Source of the DNA: Comamonadaceae bacterium
Lineage (GTDB): Bacteria; Pseudomonadota; Gammaproteobacteria; Burkholderiales; Burkholderiaceae_C
Length of the DNA: 61,382 bases
Assembly: GCA_007280205.1 (NCBI GenBank)
Contig: QYPX01000072.1
Span: forward strand, 1 to 61,382
Reading direction: 5' to 3'
Both the position numbers and the translations under genes were made by a program. Shown one piece after another: positions 35,675-46,810 of the stretch (position 1 is its first letter; each line of letters opens with the position of its first letter). The notes beneath the pieces were generated by a model, which saw only the letters and a list, made by a program, of their open reading frames with translations, did no database searches and was not told where the DNA came from.

Positions 35675-36666
35675 GCGCGGCGGGCCGGGTCAACGCGCAC
35701 ACGCATCTGTACTCCGGGCTGGTGCCCTTTGGCATGCCCGAGCCCCAAGCGGTGCCGGAAAACTTTGTGCAGATTTTGCAGCGCGTCTGGTGGAAGCTGG
35801 ACCGCGCGCTCGATGCCGATTCACTGCGCGCTTCCGCCCGCTGGTACGTTGCAGAGGCGCGTCGCCTGGGTACGGTCGGGTTGATCGACCATCATGAGTC
35901 GCCGAACCTGATCGAAGGCTCGCTCGACATCCTGGCCGACGCTTGTCAGGAAGCTGGCATGCCCGCCGTGCTTTGCTACGGTGCGACCGAGCGCAACGGC
36001 GGACGTGAAGAAGCCCGACGTGGCCTGGCCGAGTGCCGCCGGTTTATCGAGTGCAACACGCGCTCCCTGGTGCGGGGCGTGATTGGGCTACATGCCTCCT
36101 TTACCGTGTCGGATGAAACGCTGCGTGAGGCCGCAGACTTGTGTCGCGAATTGCAAACGGTGATGCACGTGCACGTCGCTGAGGATCTCGCCGACGTGGC
36201 GGACGCACTGCGGCGCGGCTGGCCGGGCCCGCTGGAGCGGCTCGCTGAACTGGGTGCACTGCCGCCGGGCTCCATCATCGCGCACGGGGTTCACCTCGAT
36301 GCCTCACAGGTGCGGCGCTGCGAGCAGATGGGCTGCTGGCTGGTGCAAAACCCGCGCTCGAATCGTGGCAACCGCGTGGGCTATCCGGCCGCGCTGCGAG
36401 AGAGCCAGCATGTGGCACTGGGCAGCGATGGCTATCCGTCTGACATGCAGGCAGAACATCTGGCACTGCTGGAAGATGCGCCAGGCCACGGTGATTCCAT
36501 CGATGCAGCGTCGCAGCGTGCGGCCGCAAGTTATGCCCTGCTGGCTGAGCGCTTTGGTGGCAGCGTACCTTCGCTGGGCACTGGCACCGGCATGGATAGG
36601 GAAGCACTTCGCTCCGAAGCCATTGCCCAGGCAGCACGGCTATGGGAACGCATGGCCAATTTCTAA
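35671..36666 (+). CDS. SsnA-like metal-dependent amidohydrolase, compact form
   Basis: A 331-residue TIM-barrel hydrolase of the amidohydrolase superfamily. Metal ligands are visible: His10 and His12 ([10 protein letters not shown]), His166/His168 with Glu171 (MHVHVAED), His205/His208 (AHGVHLD) and Asp253 (LGSDGYPSD). It resembles SsnA/guanine-deaminase-like enzymes but lacks the N-terminal and C-terminal beta-sandwich found in the usual ~440-residue proteins. It is translationally coupled to the molybdenum hydroxylase. Opening or deaminating a hydroxylated heterocycle is the likely role; the exact substrate is unknown. Confidence 0.8.
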   Translation: MSAAGRVNAHTHLYSGLVPFGMPEPQAVPENFVQILQRVWWKLDRALDADSLRASARWYVAEARRLGTVGLIDHHESPNLIEGSLDILADACQEAGMPAVLCYGATERNGGREEARRGLAECRRFIECNTRSLVRGVIGLHASFTVSDETLREAADLCRELQTVMHVHVAEDLADVADALRRGWPGPLERLAELGALPPGSIIAHGVHLDASQVRRCEQMGCWLVQNPRSNRGNRVGYPAALRESQHVALGSDGYPSDMQAEHLALLEDAPGHGDSIDAASQRAAASYALLAERFGGSVPSLGTGTGMDREALRSEAIAQAARLWERMANF

Positions 36667-36670
36667 AACT

Positions 36671-36817
36671 GTCATCCCGGACAAAGGAGTTGTCACCCCA
36701 GACGGAGCGCTTGTCATCCCAGACGGAGCGCTTGTCATCCCAGACGGAGCGCTTGTCATCCCAGACGGGGAGTTTGTCATCCCAGACGGAGCGCTTGTCA
36801 TCCCAGACGGGGAGTTT
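36671..36817. repeat. Tandem array of seven 21-bp units
   Basis: Seven directly abutting 21-bp units of the form GTCATCCCAGACGGAGCGCTT, with variants ending GGGGAGTTT or ACAAAGGAGTT. The array starts 5 bp after the amidohydrolase stop codon. There are no spacers, so it is not a CRISPR array. The unit begins with the same GTCATCCC as the palindrome at 36818-36841, suggesting it grew from one half of that element. Confidence 0.9.
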
Positions 36818-36820
36818 GTC

Positions 36821-36841
36821 ATCCCGGACCTGATCCGGGAT
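36821..36841. repeat. REP-like palindrome, ATCCCGGA-N5-TCCGGGAT
   Basis: Perfect 8-bp arms with loop CCTGA at the end of the 21-bp array; same arm length and loop as the copy at 634-654. It could act as a 3'-end hairpin between the convergent SsnA-like and YgfK-like genes. Confidence 0.75.
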
Positions 36842-36862
36842 CCAGTGCCACGCTGAGACTGG

Positions 36863-36934
36863 ATTGCGGATCGAGTCCGCAATGACAATTGAAGGGCGCA
36901 ATGACAATTGAAGGGCGCAATGACAATTGAAGGT
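36863..36934. repeat. Palindrome ATTGCGGA-N5-TCCGCAAT followed by three 19-bp tandem units
   Basis: The palindrome occupies 36863-36883. Its right end is then copied as CGCAATGACAATTGAAGGG at 36878, 36897 and 36916 (third unit ends in T), with a partial fourth start at 36935. Together with the 21-bp array this fills the whole 297 bp between the two convergent genes; no gene is present in it. Confidence 0.85.
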
Positions 36935-36963
36935 CGCAATGACACGGCAACGCCGATGTGCCC

Positions 36964-38772
<1,809 letters not shown>

Positions 38773-39022
38773 GCGAAGATATTAACAGCAGGAAAATCGC
38801 CATTGAAGCAGGCAACAGTGGCCTGCTTAGGGTAAACCTTGGGGGATTGGGCGCGAAGCACACCCACCCCTTGGCTACAATCGCCTGCACCACCTGCCGG
38901 AACCTATTCTGATCTCTGTGTTGGCAGGTTTATTGCTATAGAACTGGTAGAGCTCACAAGGCGGCGCCGCTCGTCAGCAACGAGGCTGATTTCCAGGCGC
39001 CGGTCAAAAATCGGAGAAGTTT

Positions 39023-39952
39023 ATGGATACCTTCATACAGCAGATCATCAATGGTCTGGTGTTGGGCAGTATGTATGCCCTGGTAGCGCTGGGCTACACC
39101 ATGGTGTACGGCATCATCGGGCTGATCAACTTTGCCCATGGCGAGGTGCTGATGGTCGGAGCACTGACCAGTTGGTCGATCATTGGACTGATGAAAGACG
39201 CGATGCCCAATGCGCCGGGCTGGCTGATTCTCTTGATTGCCACCGTGATTGCCTGCATCTGTGCCGCAAGCCTCAATTTCGTCATCGAAAAAGTCGCTTA
39301 CCGGCCGCTGCGCAACAGCCCGAAACTCGCTCCCCTGATCACCGCCATCGGCATGTCGCTGCTGCTGCAGACGCTGGCCATGATCATCTGGAAGCCGAAC
39401 TACAAACCCTATCCGACCTTGATGCCCAGCACGCCGTTTGATATCGGTGGTGCCGTCATCACACCCACCCAGGTGCTGATCCTTGGGATGACGGCGACGG
39501 CGCTGGCGGTGCTGATGTGGCTGGTCAACTACACCAAATTGGGGCGTGCCATGCGCGCCACGGCAGAAAATCCACGCGTTGCCGCCTTGATGGGCGTCAA
39601 GCCCGACGTGGTGATTTCTGCCACCTTTGTGATTGGCGCCGTGCTGGCGGCGATTGCCGGTGTGATGTGGGCAGCCAACTACGGCACAGTGCAGCACAGC
39701 ATGGGCTTTCTGCCAGGGCTGAAGGCCTTCACGGCCGCCGTATTTGGCGGCATCGGCAACCTGGCCGGCGCCGTGGTCGGCGGCATCCTGCTGGGCTTGA
39801 TTGAGTCGCTGGGTGCGGGCTACATCGGCGCCCTGACGGGTGGTGTGCTAGGCAGCCATTATTCCGACATTTTCGCGTTCGTTGTTTTGATCGGCGTGCT
39901 GACGCTGCGGCCCTCGGGTCTGCTCGGCGAGCGCGTGGCGGATAGGGCATGA
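39023..39952 (+). CDS. livH: Branched-chain-type ABC permease LivH
   Basis: A 309-residue inner-membrane permease with about eight hydrophobic segments. Typical motifs are GLVLGSMYALVALGYTMVYG and INFAHGEVLMVGA near the N-terminus, and FTAAVFGGIGNLAGAVVGG (about residues 235-253). It is the first of four Liv-type genes in order H-M-G-F; no LivK binding-protein gene lies nearby. The 250 bp upstream of it hold the divergent promoters with ygfK; a TACAAT box at 38876 is a possible -10, with no convincing -35. Confidence 0.93.
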   Translation: MDTFIQQIINGLVLGSMYALVALGYTMVYGIIGLINFAHGEVLMVGALTSWSIIGLMKDAMPNAPGWLILLIATVIACICAASLNFVIEKVAYRPLRNSPKLAPLITAIGMSLLLQTLAMIIWKPNYKPYPTLMPSTPFDIGGAVITPTQVLILGMTATALAVLMWLVNYTKLGRAMRATAENPRVAALMGVKPDVVISATFVIGAVLAAIAGVMWAANYGTVQHSMGFLPGLKAFTAAVFGGIGNLAGAVVGGILLGLIESLGAGYIGALTGGVLGSHYSDIFAFVVLIGVLTLRPSGLLGERVADRA

Positions 39953-39956
39953 AACC

Positions 39957-40006
39957 TTGCGGGACAGACCGTAGTTACGCGTAGCGAACCAGTTCTGTCC
40001 CCAACT
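39957..40006 (+). repeat. GGGACAGA/TCTGTCCC element, copy A (livH-livM gap)
   Basis: A 50-bp element with ends TTGCGGGACAGACC and TTCTGTCCCCAACT, able to form a hairpin through GGGACAGA/TCTGTCCC. It fills most of the livH-livM gap, directly before the livM ribosome site AAGGA. Confidence 0.85.
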
Positions 40007-40020
40007 GATTAAGGATTGTT

Positions 40021-41097
40021 ATGAAACAACAAAGAAAAGTCACCGTGTTCCTGCTGACCGCAGCGGCCCTGCTGGTGTTGCCGCTGCTGTTGCAGGGCTT
40101 TGGCAACGCCTGGGTCCGCATTGCCGACATGGCGCTGCTTTATGTGCTGCTGGCGCTCGGGCTCAATATTGTGGTGGGCTACGCCGGTCTGCTCGATCTG
40201 GGCTATGTCGCCTTTTTTGCCATCGGCGCCTACATGTATGGACTGCTGGCGTCACCCCATTTGACCGAGACTTTTCAGCTGTTCACCGCCATGTTCCCGC
40301 AGGGCATGCACACGCCGCTGTGGATTGTGGTGCCGGCCGCCGCTGCGCTGGCCGGATTTTTTGGGGTCCTGCTGGGCGCGCCCACCTTGCGCTTGCGTGG
40401 CGACTATCTGGCCATCGTGACCTTGGGCTTTGGTGAAATCATCCGCGTCTTCATGAACAACCTGGATCATCCCGTCAACATCACCAACGGACCCAAGGGG
40501 CTGGGGCAGATTGACTCGCTGAGTTTCTTTGGTTTGAATCTGGGCAAGAGCGTGACGGTGGCGGGTTTTGAAGTGGCGTCGGTCTCGCTTTACTACTATC
40601 TGTTCCTGGCGCTGGTGGTGTTCAGTGTGGTGATTTCGCACCGGCTTGAAATGTCACGTGTCGGTCGTGCCTGGATGGCGATTCGCGAAGATGAAATCGC
40701 CGCCAAGGCGATGGGCATCAACACGCGTAATCTCAAATTGCTGGCATTCGGCATGGGCGCCACTTTTGGTGGCGTTTCGGGTGCGATGTTTGCGTCGTTT
40801 CAGGGTTTTATTTCACCCGAATCGTTCAGCCTGATGGAGTCGGTGATGATCGTCGCGATGGTGGTGCTCGGCGGCATCGGCCATTTGCCAGGCGTCATTC
40901 TGGGCGCCGTGCTGCTGTCGGCTCTGCCTGAAGTCTTGCGCTATGTGGCCGGGCCGCTGCAGGCCATGACCGATGGCCGCCTGGATTCAGCCATCCTGCG
41001 CCAACTGTTGATCGCCCTGGCCATGATCACCATCATGCTCTCCAGGCCGCGCGGTTTGTGGCCTTCGCCGGATCACGGCAAGGCACTGCAAAAGTAA
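40021..41097 (+). CDS. livM: Branched-chain-type ABC permease LivM
   Basis: A 358-residue inner-membrane permease with about ten hydrophobic segments. The motifs ALGLNIVVGYAGLLDLGYVA (about residues 44-63) and AIREDEIAAKAMGINTRNLK (about 220-239, contact with the ATPases) are clear. It forms the heterodimeric channel with LivH. It is separated from its neighbours by repeat copies A and B. Confidence 0.93.
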   Translation: MKQQRKVTVFLLTAAALLVLPLLLQGFGNAWVRIADMALLYVLLALGLNIVVGYAGLLDLGYVAFFAIGAYMYGLLASPHLTETFQLFTAMFPQGMHTPLWIVVPAAAALAGFFGVLLGAPTLRLRGDYLAIVTLGFGEIIRVFMNNLDHPVNITNGPKGLGQIDSLSFFGLNLGKSVTVAGFEVASVSLYYYLFLALVVFSVVISHRLEMSRVGRAWMAIREDEIAAKAMGINTRNLKLLAFGMGATFGGVSGAMFASFQGFISPESFSLMESVMIVAMVVLGGIGHLPGVILGAVLLSALPEVLRYVAGPLQAMTDGRLDSAILRQLLIALAMITIMLSRPRGLWPSPDHGKALQK

Positions 41098-41102
41098 TGA
41101 AA

Positions 41103-41152
41103 TTGCGGGACAGACCGTAGTTACGCGAAGCGAACAAGCTCTGTGCCCAACT
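41103..41152 (+). repeat. GGGACAGA/TCTGTCCC element, copy B (livM-livG gap)
   Basis: Same orientation and same length (50 bp) as copy A, with few substitutions (TCTGTGCCC on the right arm, so one stem mismatch). It fills the gap between the livM stop and the livG ribosome site. Confidence 0.85.
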
Positions 41153-41166
41153 GAATAAGGATCAAC

Positions 41167-41934
41167 ATGACAGACACAGTACTCAACGTCGCCGGTGTGT
41201 CCAAGCGCTTCGGCGGCCTGCAGGCCCTGAGCGATGTGGGCATAAAAATCCTGCGCGGCCAGGTTTATGGCCTGATCGGACCCAATGGCGCCGGCAAGAC
41301 AACCTTCTTCAATGTGCTGACCGGGCTTTACACCCCGGACGGTGGCAGCTTCGAGCTGGCCGGCAAGACCTACCAGCCGACAGCAGTTCACGAAGTGGCC
41401 AAAGCCGGCATTGCACGCACGTTCCAGAACATTCGCCTGTTTTCAGAGATGACGGCGTTGGAAAACGTCATGGTCGGACGCCATATCCGCACCCATTCGG
41501 GACTGATCGGAGCGATGTTTCGCACCCGTGGCTTCAAGGCCGAAGAGGCAGCCATCGCGGCGCGCGCGCAGGAGTTGCTCGATTATGTTGGCATTGGCAG
41601 GTTCACAGACTACAAGGCACGCACCCTGAGTTACGGTGACCAGCGCCGTCTTGAAATTGCCCGTGCGTTGGCCACCGATCCGCAGTTGATTGCGCTGGAC
41701 GAACCGGCCGCCGGCATGAATGCGACCGAGAAAGTCATGCTGCGCGAACTGATCGACAAGATTCGCAATGACAACCGCACCATCCTGCTGATCGAACACG
41801 ATGTCAAACTGGTGATGGGCTTGTGTGACCGGGTCACCGTGCTGGACTATGGCAAGCAGATTGCTGAGGGCACGCCGGCGGACGTGCAGAAGAATGAAAA
41901 AGTGATTGAAGCGTATCTGGGCACCAGTCATTAA
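41167..41934 (+). CDS. livG: Branched-chain-type ABC ATPase LivG
   Basis: A 255-residue nucleotide-binding subunit with Walker A GPNGAGKT (about residues 38-45), the insertion RTFQNIRLFSEMTALENVMV typical of LivG, signature LSYGDQRRLEIARAL, Walker B LIALDEPAAGMN and H-loop LIEHDVKLVMGLCDRV. Length is normal. It pairs with LivF to drive the LivHM channel. Confidence 0.94.
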   Translation: MTDTVLNVAGVSKRFGGLQALSDVGIKILRGQVYGLIGPNGAGKTTFFNVLTGLYTPDGGSFELAGKTYQPTAVHEVAKAGIARTFQNIRLFSEMTALENVMVGRHIRTHSGLIGAMFRTRGFKAEEAAIAARAQELLDYVGIGRFTDYKARTLSYGDQRRLEIARALATDPQLIALDEPAAGMNATEKVMLRELIDKIRNDNRTILLIEHDVKLVMGLCDRVTVLDYGKQIAEGTPADVQKNEKVIEAYLGTSH

Positions 41935-41936
41935 TC

Positions 41937-41969
41937 AGTTGGGGACAGAGCTAAAGATCTGTCCCACAA
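41937..41969 (-). repeat. GGGACAGA/TCTGTCCC element, short copy C (livG-livF gap)
   Basis: Inverted relative to copies A and B and shorter (33 bp): AGTTGGGGACAGAGC at the left and GATCTGTCCCACAA at the right. The loop between the arms is reduced to a few bases. Confidence 0.8.
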
Positions 41970-41993
41970 AAAATAGGTCTCAAGGAACTAACG

Positions 41994-42707
<714 letters not shown>

Positions 42708-42713
42708 TTGCGC

Positions 42714-43799
42714 ATGAAGATTTACAGAATTGCCTGCATTCCCGGCGACGGCATTGGCAAGGAAGTCGTGCCGGCTGGTCAGGCAGTGCTGGCGGCACTG
42801 GCTTCAAGCAGTCGCAGTTTCAGCTTCGAATTCGAGAACTTCGGTTGGGGCGGTGACTGGTACCGCGCGCACGGTGAGATGATGCCGGCCGATGGACTCG
42901 ACGCCTTGCGTCAGAAGGACGCCATTCTGTTTGGCTCGGCCGGTGACCCGGATATTGCGGACCACATCACGCTCTGGGGGCTGCGCCTGAAGATCTGTCA
43001 GGGCTTTGACCAGTATGCCAACGTGCGACCGACGCGCATCCTGCCCGGCATCGACGCGCCACTCAAGCGCTGCCGACCGCAAGACCTCGATTGGGTCATC
43101 GTGCGCGAAAACTCCGAAGGCGAATACGCCGGCGTCGGTGGCCGGGTTCATCAAGGGCAACCGATCGAAGCCGCCACCGATGTTTCGATGATGACGCGCG
43201 CCGGTGTCGAGCGCATCATGCGCTTCGCTTTCCGCTTGGCGCAGTCGCGCCCGCGCAAACTGCTGACGGTGGTGACGAAATCCAATGCGCAGCGTCATGC
43301 CATGGTGATGTGGGACGAGATTGCGCTGCAGATTTCCAGAGAATTTCCGGACGTGAAGTGGGACAAGGAACTGGTTGATGCGGCGACGGCACGCATGGTC
43401 AATCGCCCGGCGACACTCGACACCCTGGTTGCCACCAATCTGCACGCTGACATTCTGAGCGACCTGGCGGCGGCGCTGGCGGGCAGCCTGGGTATCGCGC
43501 CCACCGGCAACATCGATCCCGAGCGCCGTTACCCGAGCATGTTCGAGCCGATCCATGGCTCGGCGTTCGACATCATGGGCCAGGGCCTGGCCAATCCGGT
43601 CGGTACTTTCTGGAGTTGCGTGATGTTGCTTGAGCACCTCGGCGAGTTGGACGCGGCGCGCACTCTGATGCAGGCCATCGAACAGGTCACTGCCGAGCCT
43701 GCGCTGCACACGCGCGATCTGGGCGGAACTGCGACCACGCAGCAGGTGACGCAAGCGACCTGCGACTGTATTGCTGCCATGGCCAGGCCACTCGTTTGA
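42714..43799 (+). CDS. ttuC: Tartrate dehydrogenase/decarboxylase (D-malate dehydrogenase family)
   Basis: A 361-residue NAD-dependent beta-decarboxylating dehydrogenase of the isocitrate/isopropylmalate family. IACIPGDGIGKEVVPAG at the N-terminus, DWVIVRENSEGEYAGVGGRV (substrate loop, about residues 124-143), the catalytic Lys in VVTKSNAQRH, and metal aspartates in NLHADILSDLAAAL are present. Members act on tartrate, D-malate or isopropylmalate; the glycerate kinase two genes on favours tartrate to glycerate. I chose the ATG at 42714 with GGGGAG 9 bp upstream; a TTG at 42708 is also in frame. Confidence 0.88.
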   Translation: MKIYRIACIPGDGIGKEVVPAGQAVLAALASSSRSFSFEFENFGWGGDWYRAHGEMMPADGLDALRQKDAILFGSAGDPDIADHITLWGLRLKICQGFDQYANVRPTRILPGIDAPLKRCRPQDLDWVIVRENSEGEYAGVGGRVHQGQPIEAATDVSMMTRAGVERIMRFAFRLAQSRPRKLLTVVTKSNAQRHAMVMWDEIALQISREFPDVKWDKELVDAATARMVNRPATLDTLVATNLHADILSDLAAALAGSLGIAPTGNIDPERRYPSMFEPIHGSAFDIMGQGLANPVGTFWSCVMLLEHLGELDAARTLMQAIEQVTAEPALHTRDLGGTATTQQVTQATCDCIAAMARPLV

Positions 43800-43828
43800 A
43801 TTCGATACAACAACTTGAAGGAGAGGCG

Positions 43829-44776
43829 ATGAAGAAGCTGTTTTTTGCACTGTGTTTGGTGCTGCTGGCGCCGCTGGCACTGGCGCAAAGTTGCCCCGAC
43901 AAGAACCTGCTCTACTGGCAGGCTTTTCCGCCCGGTGGTGAGTCCGATCTGTCGGCTCGTCATCAGCAGGTGGTGCTGAAAAAGAGATGCCCAGCCATCG
44001 ACACCATCATCCAGTACAAGGCGGGTGCGGGTGGTGGCCTGATGTGGGGACAGATGAACCAGTTGCCCGGCGATGGTCTGAATATCGTGGGCGTCAATCT
44101 GCCGCATATCGTTTTTCAGCCGCTGGAAGGACAGGTGCAATACAAGACGCAGGATGTAACTCCTGTTTTCTGGTTTCATTTCACACCCGATATTCTGGTG
44201 GTGCCCGAGCAAAGCGCGATCAGAACCTTTGCTGACTTCATCAAGGCCGCCAAGGCCACACCGGGTGCGCTCAATCTTGGTGGGTCCGGCTTGAATTCTG
44301 CCAACCATGCTGCTCACGAGCGCATGAACGCCGCCTTCTCGGTCAAGACCAATTACATCCCCTACAAGGGCACTGGCGACATGGCCACTGCCGTGCTGGG
44401 GGCGCAGATTGACGGCGCGATGACCTATTCCGCCTTTGCCATCAACAACAAGACCCGCGTGCGGGGCCTGGCGATTGCGATGGACAAGCGCCATCCCTTG
44501 CTGCCCGACGTACCGACCTTCAAGGAACTCGGCGTGGACTGGGTCGACGGTGCTTACCGCGGTATTGGTGTTCCAAAATCGGCTACGCCGGAGGTGCGCA
44601 AGCGTTTATCGGAGCTATGGGCGGCTCTGAACAATGACCCCGAGATGAAAGAACTGGCGGCCAAAAGTGGTTTTGAACTGGTCAATGTCGGACAGGATCA
44701 GATGGACGCCTTCATGAAGGAAAAAGTGCGTCTCTACACCGAGGGCGCGCAGCGTCTGGGACTGGGCAAGAAATAG
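43829..44776 (+). CDS. TctC/Bug-family periplasmic binding protein (orphan)
   Basis: A 315-residue binding protein with a signal peptide (core residues 4-17, cleavage near ALA-QS at 19). It belongs to the tripartite-tricarboxylate-transporter receptor family, which is greatly expanded in Burkholderiales and binds carboxylates. Segments NLPHIVFQPLEGQVQ, NLGGSGLNSANHAAHERMNA and VDGAYRGIGVPKSATPEV fit. AAGGAGA lies 7-8 bp before the ATG at 43829. No tctA or tctB membrane genes are nearby; the Liv permease is the only transporter in this operon. Confidence 0.88.
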   Translation: MKKLFFALCLVLLAPLALAQSCPDKNLLYWQAFPPGGESDLSARHQQVVLKKRCPAIDTIIQYKAGAGGGLMWGQMNQLPGDGLNIVGVNLPHIVFQPLEGQVQYKTQDVTPVFWFHFTPDILVVPEQSAIRTFADFIKAAKATPGALNLGGSGLNSANHAAHERMNAAFSVKTNYIPYKGTGDMATAVLGAQIDGAMTYSAFAINNKTRVRGLAIAMDKRHPLLPDVPTFKELGVDWVDGAYRGIGVPKSATPEVRKRLSELWAALNNDPEMKELAAKSGFELVNVGQDQMDAFMKEKVRLYTEGAQRLGLGKK

Positions 44777-44783
44777 CCAATCA

Positions 44784-46097
44784 ATGGCACCGGACCCGTT
44801 CCTGCAGCCAGCGCAATTTTTGCGCTACCTTTTTGAGGTGGCAGTAAAGCGGGCCTTGCCCTTGCATAACACGGCCGCTTTTTTGCCAACGCCACCCAAA
44901 GGCAGAACCCTGGTGCTCGGTGCCGGCAAGGCTGCGGGCGCGATGGCGCAGGCGGTCGAAGCCCACTGGCCGGCTGACGCAGCGTTGTCGGGTCTGGTGG
45001 TGACGCGCTATGAGCACATCCCGCCGCGCCCCGCCAGTTTGGTGCAACGCATTGAGGTGGTACAGGCGGCGCACCCGGTGCCTGATGCCGCCGGCATCGC
45101 CGCGGCGCAGCGCATCATGGACCTGACCCGCGGCTTGACCGAGGACGATCTGGTGCTGTGCCTGATCTCGGGCGGCGGCTCGGCTTTGCTCAGCTTGCCG
45201 GCCGAAGGATTAACGCTGCAGGACAAGCAGCGCATCAACAAGGAGTTACTGCAGTCGGGCGCGACCATCGCCGAGATGAATTGCGTGCGCAAGCACCTCT
45301 CCGCTGTCAAGGGTGGGCGGCTGGCACTGGCCTGTGCCCCGGCGCGGGTGGTGACGCTGGCCATCAGCGACGTGCCGGGCGACGAGCCTTCTGTCATTGC
45401 CAGCGGGCCCACCGTTCCCGACACCAGCACTTGTGCCGATGCGCTGTCGATCCTGAAGCGATTCGGCATTGCGCTGCCGCAAGCGCTGATGGATGCGCTG
45501 CGAGGTGGCACGCTGGAGACGCCCAAGCCCGGGAGGCCTGAATTTGACCAGACCGAACTGCATCTGATCGCAACGCCCGGCCAGTCTTTGCAGGCAGCCG
45601 CCCAGGCGGCGCGCCAGGCCGGCTTGTCGGCCTATGTTCTGAGCGACGAGATGGAAGGCGAATCTCGCGAGGTGGGCAAGGTTCACGCTGCGCTGGCGCG
45701 CTTTGTTGCGAACCAGGGCGAGCCGTTCGCCAGGCCTTGCGTCATTATCAGCGGCGGTGAAACCACGGTAACGGTGCGTACCCCTGCAACCGGCAGCGTG
45801 CGTGGCCGGGGCGGTCGCGCCGGCGAGTTCTGCCTGGGACTGGCGCAGGCACTGCAGGGTCAGCCCAAGGTCTGGGCACTGGCAGCCGATACAGATGGTA
45901 TTGATGGCATGGAAGGCAATGCCGGTGCCCGGGTCGAACCGGCAACGCTAAGTCGGGCGCTGGCGGCTGGAATGAAAATCGAGAATTTCCTTGAGCGCAA
46001 CGATGCCTACGGGTACTTTTGCGCGCTGGATGATCTGGTGATGACGGGTCCGACTTTCACCAATGTCAACGATTTCCGAGCTTTGCTGGTCTTGTGA
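44784..46097 (+). CDS. ttuD: Glycerate 2-kinase, MOFRL family (TtuD/GckA)
   Basis: A 437-residue protein phosphorylating D-glycerate to 2-phosphoglycerate; older annotation calls it hydroxypyruvate reductase TtuD. LVLGAGKAAGAMAQAVEAHW near residue 42, CLISGGGSALLSLPAEGLTL (about 130-149), ISDVPGDEPSVIASGPTVPD (about 193-212) and the C-terminal MOFRL segment ALAADTDGIDGMEGNAGA are typical. It follows the TctC gene by 7 bp. With TtuC it gives a short route tartrate to glycerate to 2-phosphoglycerate into glycolysis. Confidence 0.92.
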   Translation: MAPDPFLQPAQFLRYLFEVAVKRALPLHNTAAFLPTPPKGRTLVLGAGKAAGAMAQAVEAHWPADAALSGLVVTRYEHIPPRPASLVQRIEVVQAAHPVPDAAGIAAAQRIMDLTRGLTEDDLVLCLISGGGSALLSLPAEGLTLQDKQRINKELLQSGATIAEMNCVRKHLSAVKGGRLALACAPARVVTLAISDVPGDEPSVIASGPTVPDTSTCADALSILKRFGIALPQALMDALRGGTLETPKPGRPEFDQTELHLIATPGQSLQAAAQAARQAGLSAYVLSDEMEGESREVGKVHAALARFVANQGEPFARPCVIISGGETTVTVRTPATGSVRGRGGRAGEFCLGLAQALQGQPKVWALAADTDGIDGMEGNAGARVEPATLSRALAAGMKIENFLERNDAYGYFCALDDLVMTGPTFTNVNDFRALLVL

Positions 46098-46165
46098 GAC
46101 TTTTACTCAAGATTGTTTGATTTTGCTCAAGGTCTGGAGGGCTCAAGCGCGGCACAGTCGCATCC

Positions 46166-46789
46166 ATGCTGACCGCTGAAATTATTGAACTGCCTGCTGA
46201 AACACGGGTTCTGGCGCGGGGCGAGCGATTGCTCACGCGCTCCGAGACTTCACGTTGGGTTACCTATATCGAGTCCGGCCGGATTGCCCTGGGCATCATG
46301 GAAGAGGCCGTCATGGAGCACCAGCTGGGTGTGGTGGAAGGGCCGTGCTGGCTCGATGCGAGCTCTGCAGTCCTGGGCCTGCCCCATGCGGTGGATGCAG
46401 TGTCAGAAACCGATATTTCTCTTCGTCAGGTGCCGATAGCCGACTTTCATCGGTCGCTGGCGGCCATGTCGCCCTCAGCGCAGGCGGTCCTGCACGATGT
46501 GGCCATGGCGCATCGTCAGCAAACCGAGTTTTCGGTCAGCCGGCTCGCCAAGGATGCCGAGGCGCGCTGCGCCGAGTGGTTGCTGCGTCACGCACAGACT
46601 GGCGACAAAGGCCTGATGGCGGTGCAACTGCAACAGCGCAAGCGCTCGATTGCGGCGCAGCTCGGGATCGCGCCCGAAACCTTGTCCAGGGTGTTGCGCC
46701 ATTTGCGCGAGCGCAGCCTTATCAGCGGGTCAGGGCGATTGGTGAAGGTGGACGATCCAGGTGGCCTTCGTTCTCTCGCCGGCATCTGA
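46166..46789 (+). CDS. Crp/Fnr-family transcriptional regulator
   Basis: A 207-residue regulator with an N-terminal cyclic-nucleotide-like beta barrel (about residues 10-110) and a C-terminal winged helix (about 145-200; KRSIAAQLGIAPETLSRVLR is the recognition region). No N-terminal cysteine cluster for an Fe-S centre is present, so it is not a classical oxygen sensor. It lies 68 bp behind the glycerate kinase gene on the same strand and might regulate the tartrate operon or the neighbouring bkd operon. Three copies of a palindromic repeat follow its stop codon. Confidence 0.87.
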   Translation: MLTAEIIELPAETRVLARGERLLTRSETSRWVTYIESGRIALGIMEEAVMEHQLGVVEGPCWLDASSAVLGLPHAVDAVSETDISLRQVPIADFHRSLAAMSPSAQAVLHDVAMAHRQQTEFSVSRLAKDAEARCAEWLLRHAQTGDKGLMAVQLQQRKRSIAAQLGIAPETLSRVLRHLRERSLISGSGRLVKVDDPGGLRSLAGI

Positions 46790-46810
46790 ATTCACGAACA
46801 TCCTGTTTCG

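Noticed and set aside
36671-36817. Regular array resembling a CRISPR
   Set aside because: The 21-bp units abut directly with no spacers and no cas genes are present; it is a minisatellite.
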